Positions 10,112 to 19,901 of a stretch of DNA of 64,000 nt are shown one piece after another. The notes below the pieces were generated by a model. The model ran no database searches and was not told the DNA's origin. It worked only from the letters and a program-made list of their open reading frames with translations. The position numbers were made by a program, and so were the translations under genes. Every line of letters begins with the position of its first letter. Position 1 is the stretch's first letter. The stretch comes from Calonectria ilicicola (Eukaryota; Ascomycota; Sordariomycetes; Hypocreales; Nectriaceae). The stretch spans positions 124,001 through 188,000 of the forward strand of contig CP085836.1 in the NCBI GenBank assembly GCA_020809705.1, given 5' to 3'.

Positions 10112-11221
10112 CTAGCAGTAAACCAGAAACTCGGGAGTTACCCACACAACTACAACACCCGCTTTCAGTAAACTAGTATTAGATACCAGCAAAGCTCCAA
10201 CTTGCAATCCCTCTGTGGAATTTGACTCAGTGGGAGGTGTAGTTAGCCGCTCTGCACCTGGAGATGAATCAACAGATGGGCCAAGTGAAGGACTATCGAC
10301 ATTTTCTTTCGAGACAGATATTGTTGAAGCAAGTAAGGAATCAGCATCGTGATTTAGTGTAGACTTTTGAAGGCGAAGTTTTTTAGTAGGCAGTTGGTAG
10401 TTACTTGTACTGCCACGTTTAGATGTCGATGGTCTTTCGCTCTTATTGTTCAATATTGGCGAAGGGGGATTAGAAGTATCTTTCACTGAAGTTGCTATTG
10501 TACAGAAAGGATTAGGACTATTTTTGGCTACCTCTGAAGGTTGTGTATATATTGGTGCTTGATTTGAGGCTGGACTTGATTGACCTGGTGCATATGCTGG
10601 TAACTCAGAACTTTGAGTTGAGGCAAGGTTGTCAATAGATGTTATGTTGGCAATCTCATCTTTCGAAATAGTCAAGTTAGGTGGGATAGCCGAATTAGCT
10701 GCAACAAAGTGTTGCCCCAAGCCTAGATTTGGCTGATTGTCTTGTAAAGAGTGTTGCCGGTCGGAATCAATGGTTTCGTTAGAAGCTGAGATGTCTATTG
10801 TCTCAATCTTGGATTCTTTTTGAACAGCATCATACTTCTCGATTGATACGTTCACAAAAGACAAGTCAGCCAGCTTATTGTTTGTTGATGATAGTGGTAT
10901 CTAATAGTTATCGGACAGCAGTTGGATTAGGCTTATAACTTGTTTGTTAGGCGTAGATGGACGTAATTTTGGACTGGCGTCATAGATATCCGAGAAGTCC
11001 GACATGTCAGATATACCATCTAGTAGATTGTCAAGTTCTTTGGTAGAAAGAACAGTAGCATTGGTCGTTGGGGTGATTGTTGGTGCTAATGACGGCGGAA
11101 TGCGCGTTTTCTTATTAGGAGTCTGGAATAAATTTACGGACGACCTCTTAATGCAAGAAATGGGACGAGAACTTTGACAATTTCGTAGTTCCTCAGAACT
11201 AGAGGTAGGAGGAGTAGACAA
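10112..11221 (-). pseudogene. Decayed Helitron auxiliary gene (copy of the 40-42 kb gene)
   Basis: Two stretches, 10112-10864 and 10901-11221, lie in one minus-strand frame split by a TAG at 10901-10903. They match the C-terminal half of the protein at 40009-42370. Shared blocks are STPP(T/V)SSS, NLFQTP(N/S)K, a KELD(N/D)LLDGISD block with its continuation to FSDIYDASPKL, and near the end TSLLK(A/V)GV. At the stop the intact copy reads GYHTPPSS and this one reads NY-stop-IPLSS, which C-to-T changes would explain. The N-terminal OB-like part is missing. It stands head to head with the Rep fragment at 11373, repeating the divergent layout of the 40-50 kb Helitron. Confidence 0.8.
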
Positions 11222-11363
11222 AAATACTCTAGTACCAGGTGTTTTGGGGATAGTTGACGAGTGTCACAGGCTGAAGCCTGGTGGAGGATTACGGCTACGC
11301 CGTATCCACCTAGATTAAGCTTCCTGACCACTTTGGTAGCGAGGGCACACCAAGGCATATATA

Positions 11364-11387
11364 ATCAGAAGAATGCATTCTTCTGAT
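11364..11387. repeat. 24-bp perfect palindrome spanning the Rep-fragment start codon
   Basis: ATCAGAAGAATG is followed directly by its reverse complement. The ATG of the Rep-fragment frame (11373-11375) sits inside the palindrome. A TATATAA box-like sequence lies just upstream (about 11358-11364). Confidence 0.8.
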
Positions 11388-11830
11388 CGTCTTTCTTTCC
11401 TTTCCTCTCTAGCTTTAGATAGACCAATTCAGAGCACCCTTCTTGTTGAACAAACCAAGGACCAGCCTTTCACAGCCGCGCAGCAATTCGATACACACAA
11501 TACATGCCCAAATTGCCGGCGGAAAGACCAGAAACGTAAAAGGGAGAAACGCGCAATTCAAACGCAAACTCAAGCCCAAACTCCGACTATTCCCCAATGT
11601 ACAGAATGTCAAAAGCCTTGGAACTCAAGTCTATTCCGTTGTTGCAGAAGCTGCCGTGACAGAGCTGCTCGACAGAGTCATCAGCGTCTGAACCGTCCCA
11701 GCGAAGATTCTCGATTAGAGCGGTCAGAACGATTATCAATAATCGGAAAGTGTGGAAAATGCAAGAAAGCTTGGCATTCGGAGTTGTACGATACGTGTGA
11801 ACAATGTCACCGAGAAGCTGCAATAAGACG
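11373..11830 (+). pseudogene. N-terminal fragment of a Helitron Rep-helicase
   Basis: The frame encodes repeated zinc-ribbon-like Cys pairs: CPNCRRKDQKRKREKR, CTECQKPWNSSLFRCCRSC and CGKCKKAWHSELYDTCEQC. This matches the arrangement at the start of the large Helitron protein at 43128 (CTYCKKLWTP, CFCSKQW-like and CRSLWMP repeats). The frame is cut at 11831 by a 160-bp inverted-repeat element. Beyond the element only RRSKKRKH-like residues and a stop follow. Rep, catalytic tyrosines and helicase are all missing, so this is a deletion derivative. Confidence 0.75.
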
Positions 11831-11990
11831 TACCGTATTATCTCACGAAATCCGGCCATGGAGTGGAGACGGTCTTATCTCCACAAATATGCAAGGAACC
11901 AATCGAAATCATGATCAGAAGCCAAACCGCGGGGAAAAAAAGCAAAAGGCTGATCCACTCCCTGGCCGGATTTCGTGAGATAATACGGTA
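11831..11990. mobile_element. 160-bp MITE with 37-bp terminal inverted repeats (Tc1/mariner-like)
   Basis: TACCGTATTATCTCACGAAA continues through TCCGGCCATGGAGTGGA and returns inverted at 11954-11990 with one mismatch. Both ends start with TA, as expected for a Tc1/mariner-type target duplication. It interrupts the Rep-fragment frame, so it inserted after that Helitron copy arrived. It has no coding capacity. Confidence 0.85.
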
Positions 11991-12008
11991 CTTGAATCAG
12001 TAGGACGC

Positions 12009-12765
12009 CGATCAAAAAAAGAAAACACTGATTACAGCTGGTGGAATTTAATCTTGAATATAATCTCTAACACAACCATGTTAGTTCTTAAGTAATATTA
12101 ACCTTCAACTTTACTAATTTACCTCGCAACGCGCGAAGCGCTGTTAAAAATCTCGTCAGAGACGTATTAAAACCTTACTCGGTTTTGGCCGCACACGTGA
12201 TGATGAATCCGAAGGGCGCGGAAGGGCACGGGCGGGCGATCCTTGCTTCCCCGCTGCTGCCTACCTCTACGCCACATCGCGTTCGCCACGCTGCGCTACT
12301 ACACACACCACACACACGCACACCAATAGCGACATTCAACTGTCTCACTCAAGTCCCCTGTGATGTGCATAATATTCATTGGTGCTGCGTGGGAAAGTCT
12401 TAGCTTCTTTCTTTTCTTTTTTTCCCCTCCTCTCTTCTATACATGCAAAGGGCGACGTCAGACTTGGGAATGATGACGAATAGCAATGATCGCAATAGCT
12501 TTGGGAATGTATTTGAGAAATTAAATAGATCTAGAGAGAGGCGCCGACACAAAAAAAGAAAGCACTGACAAAATGGAATCTTATTGGCTGCAACTTGGCA
12601 TCCTCTCCTCACTACCCCGCAACCGTACCCTGCTTTTATTAGTATTAGTACCAAAACTGAACCTTGAGATGAATCCCCAACATAGCTATGTAGTGCTTTA
12701 ATAAAACTTACCTTTCCACTTACCTTTCGACTTGCGAATACCACATCGCAACGCGCGAAGCGCGG
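12009..12765. repeat. Two diverged direct copies of a Helitron-like tail with GC hairpin
   Basis: Copy A runs from about 12009 to 12143 and copy B from about 12543 to 12765. Each starts with GCCGA(T)C followed by a run of A residues, GAAA and CACTGA. Each ends with TCGCAACGCGCGAAGCGC, whose CGCGC-GAA-GCGCG core can form a short hairpin (perfect in B, one change in A). Both follow sequence encoding an Arg/Lys-rich stretch like that of the Rep N-terminus. I read them as ends of internally deleted Helitrons, but the terminal CTRR signature was not found at a defined position. Confidence 0.5.
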
Positions 12766-12785
12766 TTAATCTCTCGTTGATTGAG

Positions 12786-12896
12786 ATTCCTACACGGTTT
12801 TGGCCACGTAATCATCGCGGCTATGCCCGGATAGGCCAGGCGGAGCCGGTAGCCGACGAGCCCTGATAACAGGGCTCCCCACTTCACCCAGTTGAC
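12786..12896 (+). repeat. Left copy of a 6.9-kb-spaced inverted repeat
   Basis: The sequence from ATTCCTACACGG to CACTTCACCCAGTTGAC recurs in inverted orientation at 19695-19798, with roughly 80% similarity by eye. The two copies bracket the nuclease gene, the OrsD-like fragment, the hAT pseudogene and a solo LTR. Confidence 0.7.
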
Positions 12897-12905
12897 CTGG
12901 GCCGT

Positions 12906-13845
12906 CTACCTCTCTCTAAGATGCTCAAAAGGCTAGAATGACAGCTCCTCCAATGAATACCTCGATCATTGATCTTGCCTTCTGCCCTTCTTTTGCCTCC
13001 CTAATAACCCGACCTCTGCTCTGTATGTGTGTTTCATGGTATGTGGCTCCTAATAGCTGCAACCCATCCTTACGCTATTGCCCCTAGCCTTCGGTTTTTC
13101 CTACCCTTTCGGACCCCTCTAGGGCGTATTTGTGGCCTATTGCTAGGGGGTAATGTGGCTGTGTGTGCGTACAATAGGTAGCAACTCTTGCAATCCGCAG
13201 CTGTTCCTTGGGGCCCAGGCCCTAAATTTCTGTCTCGCGGACCTTGACGTTGGAGGAGGAAGAGGCGACAGGGGCACCAGTCCTGTCTGTAAACTGTATG
13301 TCGGGGCGGAGCTGAAGCTAAGCTCCTGTAACTGTATATTGAGTATCCGGGGCTTTATTACTTTAAAGACTCCCGCGCTCCTTGGTTGGCTGCCCCTTGC
13401 AAGAGGGTTTCCTATTGACGTTGTTGAAGACTGTATGTGTGCGTGGCTTGCTCGTACTGTGGTTTTTCGTGGCGGGCCCGGCTTTGGCTGCAAATAACGC
13501 CTAGAGGTAAGGGGGATGCTGAGGGAGGCATTTCTTACCTCTAGGAGCTATTTGCAGCTTCCAGCCGGTGTGTTGGTGGCCTTGTGTGTGTGACTTTCAA
13601 AAATTTTTGATGTTGTTTGTGCGAAGTTTTTTGAAGTTATAGGGGCAATCGGCTTAGAGACATCTTTGTTGAAGCCGCACGCACGGGTATCACGTGTGGA
13701 TCCATGTTCGGCAGCCCATCCTACTGGGCCCGTGTCACGTGCATGCATGCATATTTGAAGTGAAGCAGTTGCCAGGCCAACGCAACGACTGACCCCTGAT
13801 GAACAATCCATTTCTCCATCGCGACGTCGTCTTGGCCACTATCCA
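12906..13845. other. Non-coding stretch with hairpin at 13501-13544
   Basis: Opposed frames of 114-116 codons occur at 13143-13497, but neither has recognisable features. CTAGAGGTAAG at 13501-13511 pairs with CTTACCTCTAG at 13534-13544, an 11-bp perfect inverted repeat with a 22-nt loop. No gene is supported. Confidence 0.45.
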
Positions 13846-13872
13846 ATGCTTTTTCATCCATGCACTACCAGC

Positions 13873-15177
13873 ATGGATGACAGTTACATCGAAGCTTGGA
13901 TAGCGAAATCGTGTGGTCCAGACCATCTGCCACCGGCAATCGAATCCGGCTGCGTACCAAACCGCGAGCTCGCCTTGATTGATACCATCATGGGCATCTC
14001 TTCGCCTCCCCCCGACGATGGCACATACATTGTCAACGATCTCGAAGCGACACCCCGAGCCAAGTCTCCCTCGAAACGTCGAAGAGTTGATGTTTCCATC
14101 ACTAACGACACGCCTTCTCTCGACGACAAAAGTTCTCGTACCGGATCTTCGACAACCAATACTACGGGCGGTAGCAGGTCTAAACGAACTCGGAACCCTA
14201 TTAAAAGCATATCCGACTTGCGACTCACTGAGAAGGCTGTCAAAATATCATATTTACAAAGGCCCGATCAATTGCCCTCAGATGTGGTAGATTTGTTTGG
14301 TCATGTGCGGAGTGTCCGCAACGGGTGTGGGATTATTCCGTTGTCAATGGAGGATGATATTCGTTCTGCCTTAACATTAATGGACGATCAACTCTCAGAA
14401 GCAAGCTTCTACGACTTGCGGCAATGGGCAGCCAGTCAAGAACTCAGACCTTGGGATGCAGCAGAGGAGCTAAAAGTCTTCAATAAAGTGGTTGACCATA
14501 CAAAGGAATGCGATCTAGAAAACATGTCAGAAGCAGCATGGAACGCGCGAGTTTACGAGCCATTGTTGGACTTTGTCATGGAGAGTTTTTCTGGCTCAGT
14601 CCGGCATTATGATGTGACTCGCGCACCTATCAACAAGCCGTATCTCCCACGCCACAGCACAGGTGCTGACGTCCAGGCCAAGATGGTCGACTTTTGCCTC
14701 ACCCTCTCTGGAGAAGATATCATGATTACAGCACAACGACGCCTGAAGAAAATAAATGACTTCGGCTCCATCAACCATACATCTTATCAGCCCATTCGTG
14801 ACCGGCCTATCGCCGTAAGTATAGAGACCAAGACGCCTGAAGGTTCCAATCAGGAAGCAAAGGCGCAACTATCGGTCTGGACTACTGCACACCTTAAGCG
14901 CCTTCGATCGCTGGCGGGTACGTCTCATAGTTCGTTTGCAGTTGGTGTGACGCTTCCAGTGATATCGATCCGCGGCGGGGACTGGACTCTTTTATTTGCG
15001 AGAGATCAAGCTGATGCAGTGGACCTGATTGAGACGTTTTCGGTTGGAAGCACGAAATCGCTGGTTGGTTGCTATAAGGTTGCTGCATTTTTGAGGTACC
15101 TTGGAATTTGGATGCAAACGATATATCGAGAGTGGTTATTACAGAATGTTCTAGCTGTCGATTTGAAGGATGAGTGA
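13873..15177 (+). CDS. PD-(D/E)XK nuclease-like protein (fungal PDDEXK_12 type)
   Basis: An uninterrupted intronless frame; the second Met (13873, MDDSYIEAWIA) is the likelier start, giving 434 residues. The N-terminal third is Ser/Arg-rich and disordered, with a basic KSPSKRRRVD stretch that may be a nuclear signal. The conserved domain follows (numbers from the first Met at 13846): AWNARVYEPLLDF near 231, KMVDFCLTL with Asp282, IETKTPEG with Glu327-x-Lys329, and AKAQLSVWTTAHLKRL with Gln341. D, ExK and Q are the expected catalytic pattern of the PD-(D/E)XK fold. This family is common in fungal accessory regions, but I know of no settled function. All key residues are present and the frame is clean, so it may be active. 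Flanked by repeats on both sides. Confidence 0.85.
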   Translation: MDDSYIEAWIAKSCGPDHLPPAIESGCVPNRELALIDTIMGISSPPPDDGTYIVNDLEATPRAKSPSKRRRVDVSITNDTPSLDDKSSRTGSSTTNTTGGSRSKRTRNPIKSISDLRLTEKAVKISYLQRPDQLPSDVVDLFGHVRSVRNGCGIIPLSMEDDIRSALTLMDDQLSEASFYDLRQWAASQELRPWDAAEELKVFNKVVDHTKECDLENMSEAAWNARVYEPLLDFVMESFSGSVRHYDVTRAPINKPYLPRHSTGADVQAKMVDFCLTLSGEDIMITAQRRLKKINDFGSINHTSYQPIRDRPIAVSIETKTPEGSNQEAKAQLSVWTTAHLKRLRSLAGTSHSSFAVGVTLPVISIRGGDWTLLFARDQADAVDLIETFSVGSTKSLVGCYKVAAFLRYLGIWMQTIYREWLLQNVLAVDLKDE

Positions 15178-15294
15178 TTCCAGGATGAGCAATATTTCTA
15201 ATGTGTAATGACATGACAATACCCCAACATTAACCGACCTCCTACTACTGTACAAAGGACACGTCGTTTTCTGTCTCAATTCTAGCTTTTCTCA

Positions 15295-15321
15295 CAGAAA
15301 ACAACATTTTCGTCCGTACAC
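15295..15321 (+). repeat. 27-nt sequence shared exactly with 35904-35930
   Basis: CAGAAAACAACATTTTCGTC plus CGTACAC occurs without mismatch at both places, 20.6 kb apart and in the same orientation. It lies upstream of the 193-residue frame here and downstream of the kinase-TPR gene there. It probably marks the edge of an unassigned dispersed element. Confidence 0.7.
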
Positions 15322-15486
15322 GCAACTTCACCTAACAACCTACCCTAATCAATAACACAACACATTTATTTCTATTCTTTTTTTTTATTACTAGCAACAA
15401 TAAAAGATCTTTAATCTATCCATTGATTAAACGGTCTATCTATTCATTTTTCTATTTAATACCATATTCTCAATCCTTGTTTTATA

Positions 15487-16068
15487 ATGTCCTATTCCTC
15501 TTCAATACCATCAGCTACCACATGGGCAACTGGTTCTAAGCGAAAGTACTGGATCATTGAGCGAGATGGAGCCATTATACGTCTTCCCAATAGCGACATC
15601 GGTAGCATCAATGAGCATATTATCTCTGTCCAAGAGCGCGAGAAAGCCCGGCATCCCATCGAAAGCCGGCAGCAGGATCAACAGCAGCAGGGGTTACTTG
15701 CAATGGGAGACCTAACATTCGCGGAACAGCGGAACTGGATCGACAAAACAGGCTGGGACAAGACATACAAGGGTAAAAACCGGCATATACTTATGTCTAT
15801 TACTCAGAGGCCTAATTGCTACTCAAGTAGTCAAGGCCACATTATTGTGTCCAAAGAGGAAAAAAACAGTGGACTCAAAGAGGACTTAGTCAGCCCACCA
15901 GAGGATGAACAGAAGATTGCTATAATCATAGGTCAGATGGATGTCTCGTTGGACAGATGCGAGGAGACAGTGCAAAAGACAAGCCGCAATCAGCGCCGCC
16001 GTCATGACAACAGATTAGCGGACAAATTTATCACACTAATAGCTATCACTTGGATAGCTAGGTCTTAG
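15487..16068 (+). CDS. Hypothetical protein resembling the region after the C2H2 domain of the RecQ-element protein
   Basis: A 193-codon frame. Residues 76-108 (FAEQRNWIDKTGW...TYKGKNRHILMSIT) align with ISNWLRRTGW...HFKGRNLKLIYLAS of the large gene at 55294-60281: the N-W-(L/I)-x-x-T-G-W and (F/Y)KG(R/K)N spacing is kept. No Cys/His finger and no helicase follows. It is either a small stand-alone relative or a fragment of the same element family. A possible short signal in the promoter is the 27-nt repeat at 15295. No function is assigned. Confidence 0.5.
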   Translation: MSYSSSIPSATTWATGSKRKYWIIERDGAIIRLPNSDIGSINEHIISVQEREKARHPIESRQQDQQQQGLLAMGDLTFAEQRNWIDKTGWDKTYKGKNRHILMSITQRPNCYSSSQGHIIVSKEEKNSGLKEDLVSPPEDEQKIAIIIGQMDVSLDRCEETVQKTSRNQRRRHDNRLADKFITLIAITWIARS

Positions 16069-16393
16069 AGGTGCAAGTGATAGTAAATTGAAGCTCTTGG
16101 TTTTCTAACTATGGAGGGGATCTATGTAGGCCTTATATAGCTGTATATAACTGAGGGCGGCCGGAGGCGCCCGATAGAGCTGTGAAAGCTGAATGAGCTG
16201 AATAGGCTTATGGCTTCTATTCACAATAGAAGGCCAAGCTAAGCTAGAGTCATCTGATCTGCTGGGTTGTGGTCTGTGCAATCCTAAGTAGTCTTTGTAG
16301 CTGACCTAGTTGTAAGTGTGACAGTGCGACAATAGCTTCACCAATACACCCCCGTTGCCGCCAAAAAATATATTTTGATGCTATTCAATCGTC
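16069..16393. other. Upstream flank of the hAT element
   Basis: No gene is seen. CAGTGCGACAA near 16330 has the look of a hAT end, but a matching downstream terminus with an 8-bp target duplication was not found. Confidence 0.35.
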
Positions 16394-18767
16394 ATGACCG
16401 ACTTGACATCGTTTTTCCTGCCCTCGAATACCAGTTTATTGTCGCGCCGGAAGGAAACAGCTATATACAAACAGCTCCAAGAGCTAGGTACCACCAACGC
16501 CTCTCTCAACATCGAAACACTGCCTCGCCTCCGCATCGGCAACCGCCAGTTCGTACTACAAGGTTGGCTTAAGCAAGGGGTACCACGGCGGTCTTGGATT
16601 AATAGCCATGGGCAATTTCTCATTGAAATTGTGAATAATGAGAAGGGCAGTCCCTTTTGGCTATGCCGGCCGTGTGATGAGCTAGGGAAAACAGAGGCAG
16701 GATTATTTGGGGCAAGAGCAACTTCTTCAGCATCAACACACCTTCAGGTGGTTCATTGCATCAATAAAAATACCTCATCAGAGTCTTCAACCGATGACTC
16801 TGAAAGTCCAGCTATTCGTGCCCTAGGCGCCCTTAATCAGCATAAAAAGCCGTCAAAGGAGGTCATAACGAAGGCGGCAGTCGTCAAATTCAAGGATGCC
16901 TTTATCCATTGGCTTGTGGATGCCAATATCCCTCTTGCTGCTGTCAATCACGATACATTTCAAAGCCTCATCCATACACCAAGTGAGATAATCAACAATG
17001 CGATGCCTCGGCATCACTCCACCATCAAAGACTGGCTAATGGCCGATTTTCATGCTTCACGGGACTCCATTCAGCTTCAACTACAAGAGGCCAAGTCAAT
17101 CATCCACTTCACATTTGATGCTTGGACCTCCTAGTCAACAGGCTATTTTATGCATCGTCAGTCATTTTCTCCATCGTGAGGGCCAAGTTGTATCGCGGTT
17201 GCTTGGCCTAAGGCGAACTTTTGGCCCACATTCCGGTGAAAACCTCATGCCGTTGATATCCTCAACTATTGCTACATTCAGGTTCCCTAGTATTGGCTTT
17301 TTCACACTCGATAACATTCGATCTAACGATACATGTGTTACCCACCTATTGAAAGATGACCTCGCATCGGTTATTCGAAACCCCGCTCTGAAGAACACCA
17401 AAACCGTCCGGCTGCGGTGCATCGGTCATATCATCAACCTCGCCGCCAAAGCGTTCCTTGGGGCCAGCGACCGTGAGAGAGGCATTCCACAGTTAGCTGG
17501 GGCTACATTATCTCCTACATCGTCAGAAATAGAGGAATTACGCCTGTGGCAGGAGTCAGGGCCGATTGTGAAGCTCCACCGCTTAGTGACTTTCATCCGC
17601 CGCAGTCCTCAACGCCGGGACCAATTTGCCTCGATTATCAAGAACCACCACGCTGAGCCCCAAGAGGGGAAAGAACCATCTATTTGGGACTTCAATGACC
17701 ATGTTCAACTATGCTCAAACAACGATACACGATGGAATTCAACGTTAGCTATGATTGAACGTGCTCTTCGCCTTCAGAGCCCGGTTTTACAGTAGATCGC
17801 CATAAACAGCTCTGAGCAGCCCGATAAGCGGCTGCCGCAGGAGGCACTGCTCACGTCAGATGACTGGAGCCTCCTCGAAGAGGTTCGAAAACTGCTCCTG
17901 CCTCTTCGAGAGGAAACAAAGAGGTTTGAATCCCGCCGCCCCGGCTATATTGCGTGGGTTATGAGGAGCCTGATCCGCTTGACTACCCACTTTACTGCTG
18001 AACGTGATCACCGTCAGATTAGAATTATCGTATCCGGGCACCCCGAACTGCCCCTCGAGCATCGCCGATCCCAACGCACAGTGATGCAGCCGCGGCGATA
18101 TGATAACTGTGAAGTTGACTGGATGCCGCGGTCGCAGCCGACTATTTCCCTCGATTACGATGACTTCGAACCCGAGCCCGAGGGGAAGACAAAGGCCCCG
18201 ATACGGCTGTGTTGTCAATATGCCCTCAACCAGCTCGAATACTATAAGGAGCTGCTAGAGGATGCCCCGGTTTATTGGGCAGCAGCGATATTACACCCAG
18301 GCATCACAATACAGTGGGTAAAAGAAGCCCTGCCAACCCGGGCTAGGGCCATTCAACAGCGATTTGAGGAGTTTTTCCTAGAAGGCTGGGCTATTGAGGA
18401 AATAATAGTGCGGCCGCCGACCCCCGAGCCGGCTGAACATAAGGATAGCCTCCCGGACTTATTGCCGACCTCATTCTATGAGAAACAGGTGGACAATGAT
18501 GGTATCGGCGTCAGAGAGGTAAAAACCTGGTTATCTAAGCGACCGGAACGGGTCAAAGATCCCGTTCAATGGTGGCAGCGACATCAGACCACCTATCCAC
18601 TATTGGCAAAGATGGCATATGATATTTTATCTATCCCTTCAATGTCTGCCGAGTATGAGCGTGTATTTAGCCAGGCCAAATTAACTATTGGAAGCCAACG
18701 GCATAGCCTTCACGATGAGACCCTCGAAGCTATTGAATGCTTACGGAGTTGGAAGGTGGGGCTTTAG
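16394..18767 (+). pseudogene. hAT-family transposase, broken
   Basis: Three stretches make up one transposase. The first, 16394-17134, holds a BED-like N-terminus (FWLCRPCDELG...STHLQVVH) and ends FTFDAWTS at a stop. The second continues in the +1 frame from about 17135 (QQAILCIVSHFLHREG) through the hAT blocks TLDNIRSND, RCIGHIINLAAKAFL and CSNNDTRWNSTLAMI to a TAG at 17793-17795. The third stays in that frame to 18767 and carries the dimerisation block WWQRHQTTYPLLAKMAYDIL...SAEYERVFS. One frameshift and one nonsense codon (CAG to TAG would fit) make it non-functional. The protein would be about 790 residues, normal for fungal hAT. Confidence 0.9.
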
Positions 18768-19000
18768 TAGAAGTCATGATGTAGATGAGGGGTTTTTTGG
18801 TGGAAATTAGGTTCAAATATATCAAATCATTCAATCAATTCAAATTTGACCTCTCAACTTCAATTCCGGACCTTCTCAATTCAAATCGCTGAAAAATCCG
18901 AGTTGAATTGAATTGACCGCAGCGCTGCTCTCACTAGCTAGCGTTGGTGGGGTTGTGTCAAACGGGCTGAATAATAAGCTCCTCACATTCAAACAGGCTG

Positions 19001-19298
19001 TGCAGCGTTACAGGCTGAGAGCCTGGGGACATTGGGTTCGGCTATGCCGAACCTGGCAACTATTCATGCCGGTCATAAAGGCCTATTCATGTCGGTCATA
19101 AAGGCCTATTCATGCCGGTCATAAAGACCTATTCATGCGTACCCGGATACATTGGACCCAGTTGCAAGACCTTGATAGCAAGAGCAAAGATATATAGATG
19201 AGAAGGTAGCCATCCCAGCTACCCCGGGAGGATGGGGACAGAACACAAAGCTTCAGACAAGACAGACAATACACAATTTTTCACACCAATATCTGACA
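19001..19298 (+). mobile_element. Probable solo LTR (298 bp) with internal 23-bp tandem repeat
   Basis: It begins TGCAGCGTTACAGG and ends ATCTGACA, giving TG...CA borders. GGCTG before and GGTTG after would be a 5-bp target duplication with one change. It contains three copies of a 23-bp unit (CCTATTCATGYCGGTCATAA plus AGG) at about 19060-19135 and a TATATAG box near 19190. The block ACAGGCTGAGAGCCTGG is partly repeated at 11264-11282. No internal retrotransposon coding region adjoins. Confidence 0.5.
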
Positions 19299-19556
19299 GG
19301 TTGTGTGGTAGCTGTGCTGCCCCGTAGTCACGTGCTTCCTCACGTGCCTGCCTCACAGGGCGTTATTCCTTCAACTCTGCCAATGAACCAACCGTGATAT
19401 TTGCTGATGTCATCGGAATCAACAGGGATAGCGCGTGTTATTCGCGGGGGGAAACGGGCCCGTTTCGCGTTCCAGCTAAACATCAAAAAAATGGGAAACG
19501 GGCCCCGTTTCCATACTTAATACTAGAGTAGATGATGATGATTGGCTAAAGACGGC

Positions 19557-19610
19557 GGAACAAGTGCGCAAGGTGGAACCAGTGCGCAGGTTGCGCACTA
19601 GTTCTGCAAG
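19557..19610. repeat. GTGCGCA motif cluster shared with the flank of the RecQ element
   Basis: GAACAAGTGCGCAAGGTGGA continues into ACCAGTGCGCAGGTTGCGCACTAGTTC, so the motif (G)AAC(C/A)AGTGCGCA occurs three times, the last inverted. A near-copy in reverse orientation lies at 55095-55129, beside a perfect hairpin at 55006-55038. Confidence 0.6.
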
Positions 19611-19694
19611 CGTGCACGGACTGTATCACGACGTAATGCAGGAAAACAGGGAAATCCAGAGTGGCCTTTGTACAGTAGTAGTAGAAAAAAAAAA

Positions 19695-19798
19695 GTCGAC
19701 TGGGTGAAGTGGGGGGCCCGTTTAGGGCTCGTCACCGGCTCCGCCTAGCCGATCCAGGCATAACCGTGATGATTACGTGGCTGAAACCGTGTAGGAAC
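19695..19798 (-). repeat. Right copy of the 6.9-kb-spaced inverted repeat
   Basis: The reverse complement of 12786-12896, with small indels. It shares the CACTTCACCCAG end, the CTAGGCGGAGCCGG core and the TTCCTACACGG end. Confidence 0.7.
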
Positions 19799-19901
19799 AA
19801 TGAATCAATGTAGATAGCCAGTTCATCTACAGCCTTATCATTATTTAAACTAAGATTTACAGGATCTTCCCTCTAACTTATCCATTTTTCGTATATGCAT
19901 T

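Noticed and set aside
13143..13497. Opposed 116- and 114-codon frames on both strands
   Set aside because: No motif, no codon signal that favours one strand, and no intron structure; typical of chance frames in GC-richer DNA.
16330..18930. hAT terminal inverted repeats (CAGTGCGACAA near 16330; CAGCGCTGCGG inverted near 18925)
   Set aside because: The two ends match poorly and the 8-bp flanks do not agree, so element borders were not called.
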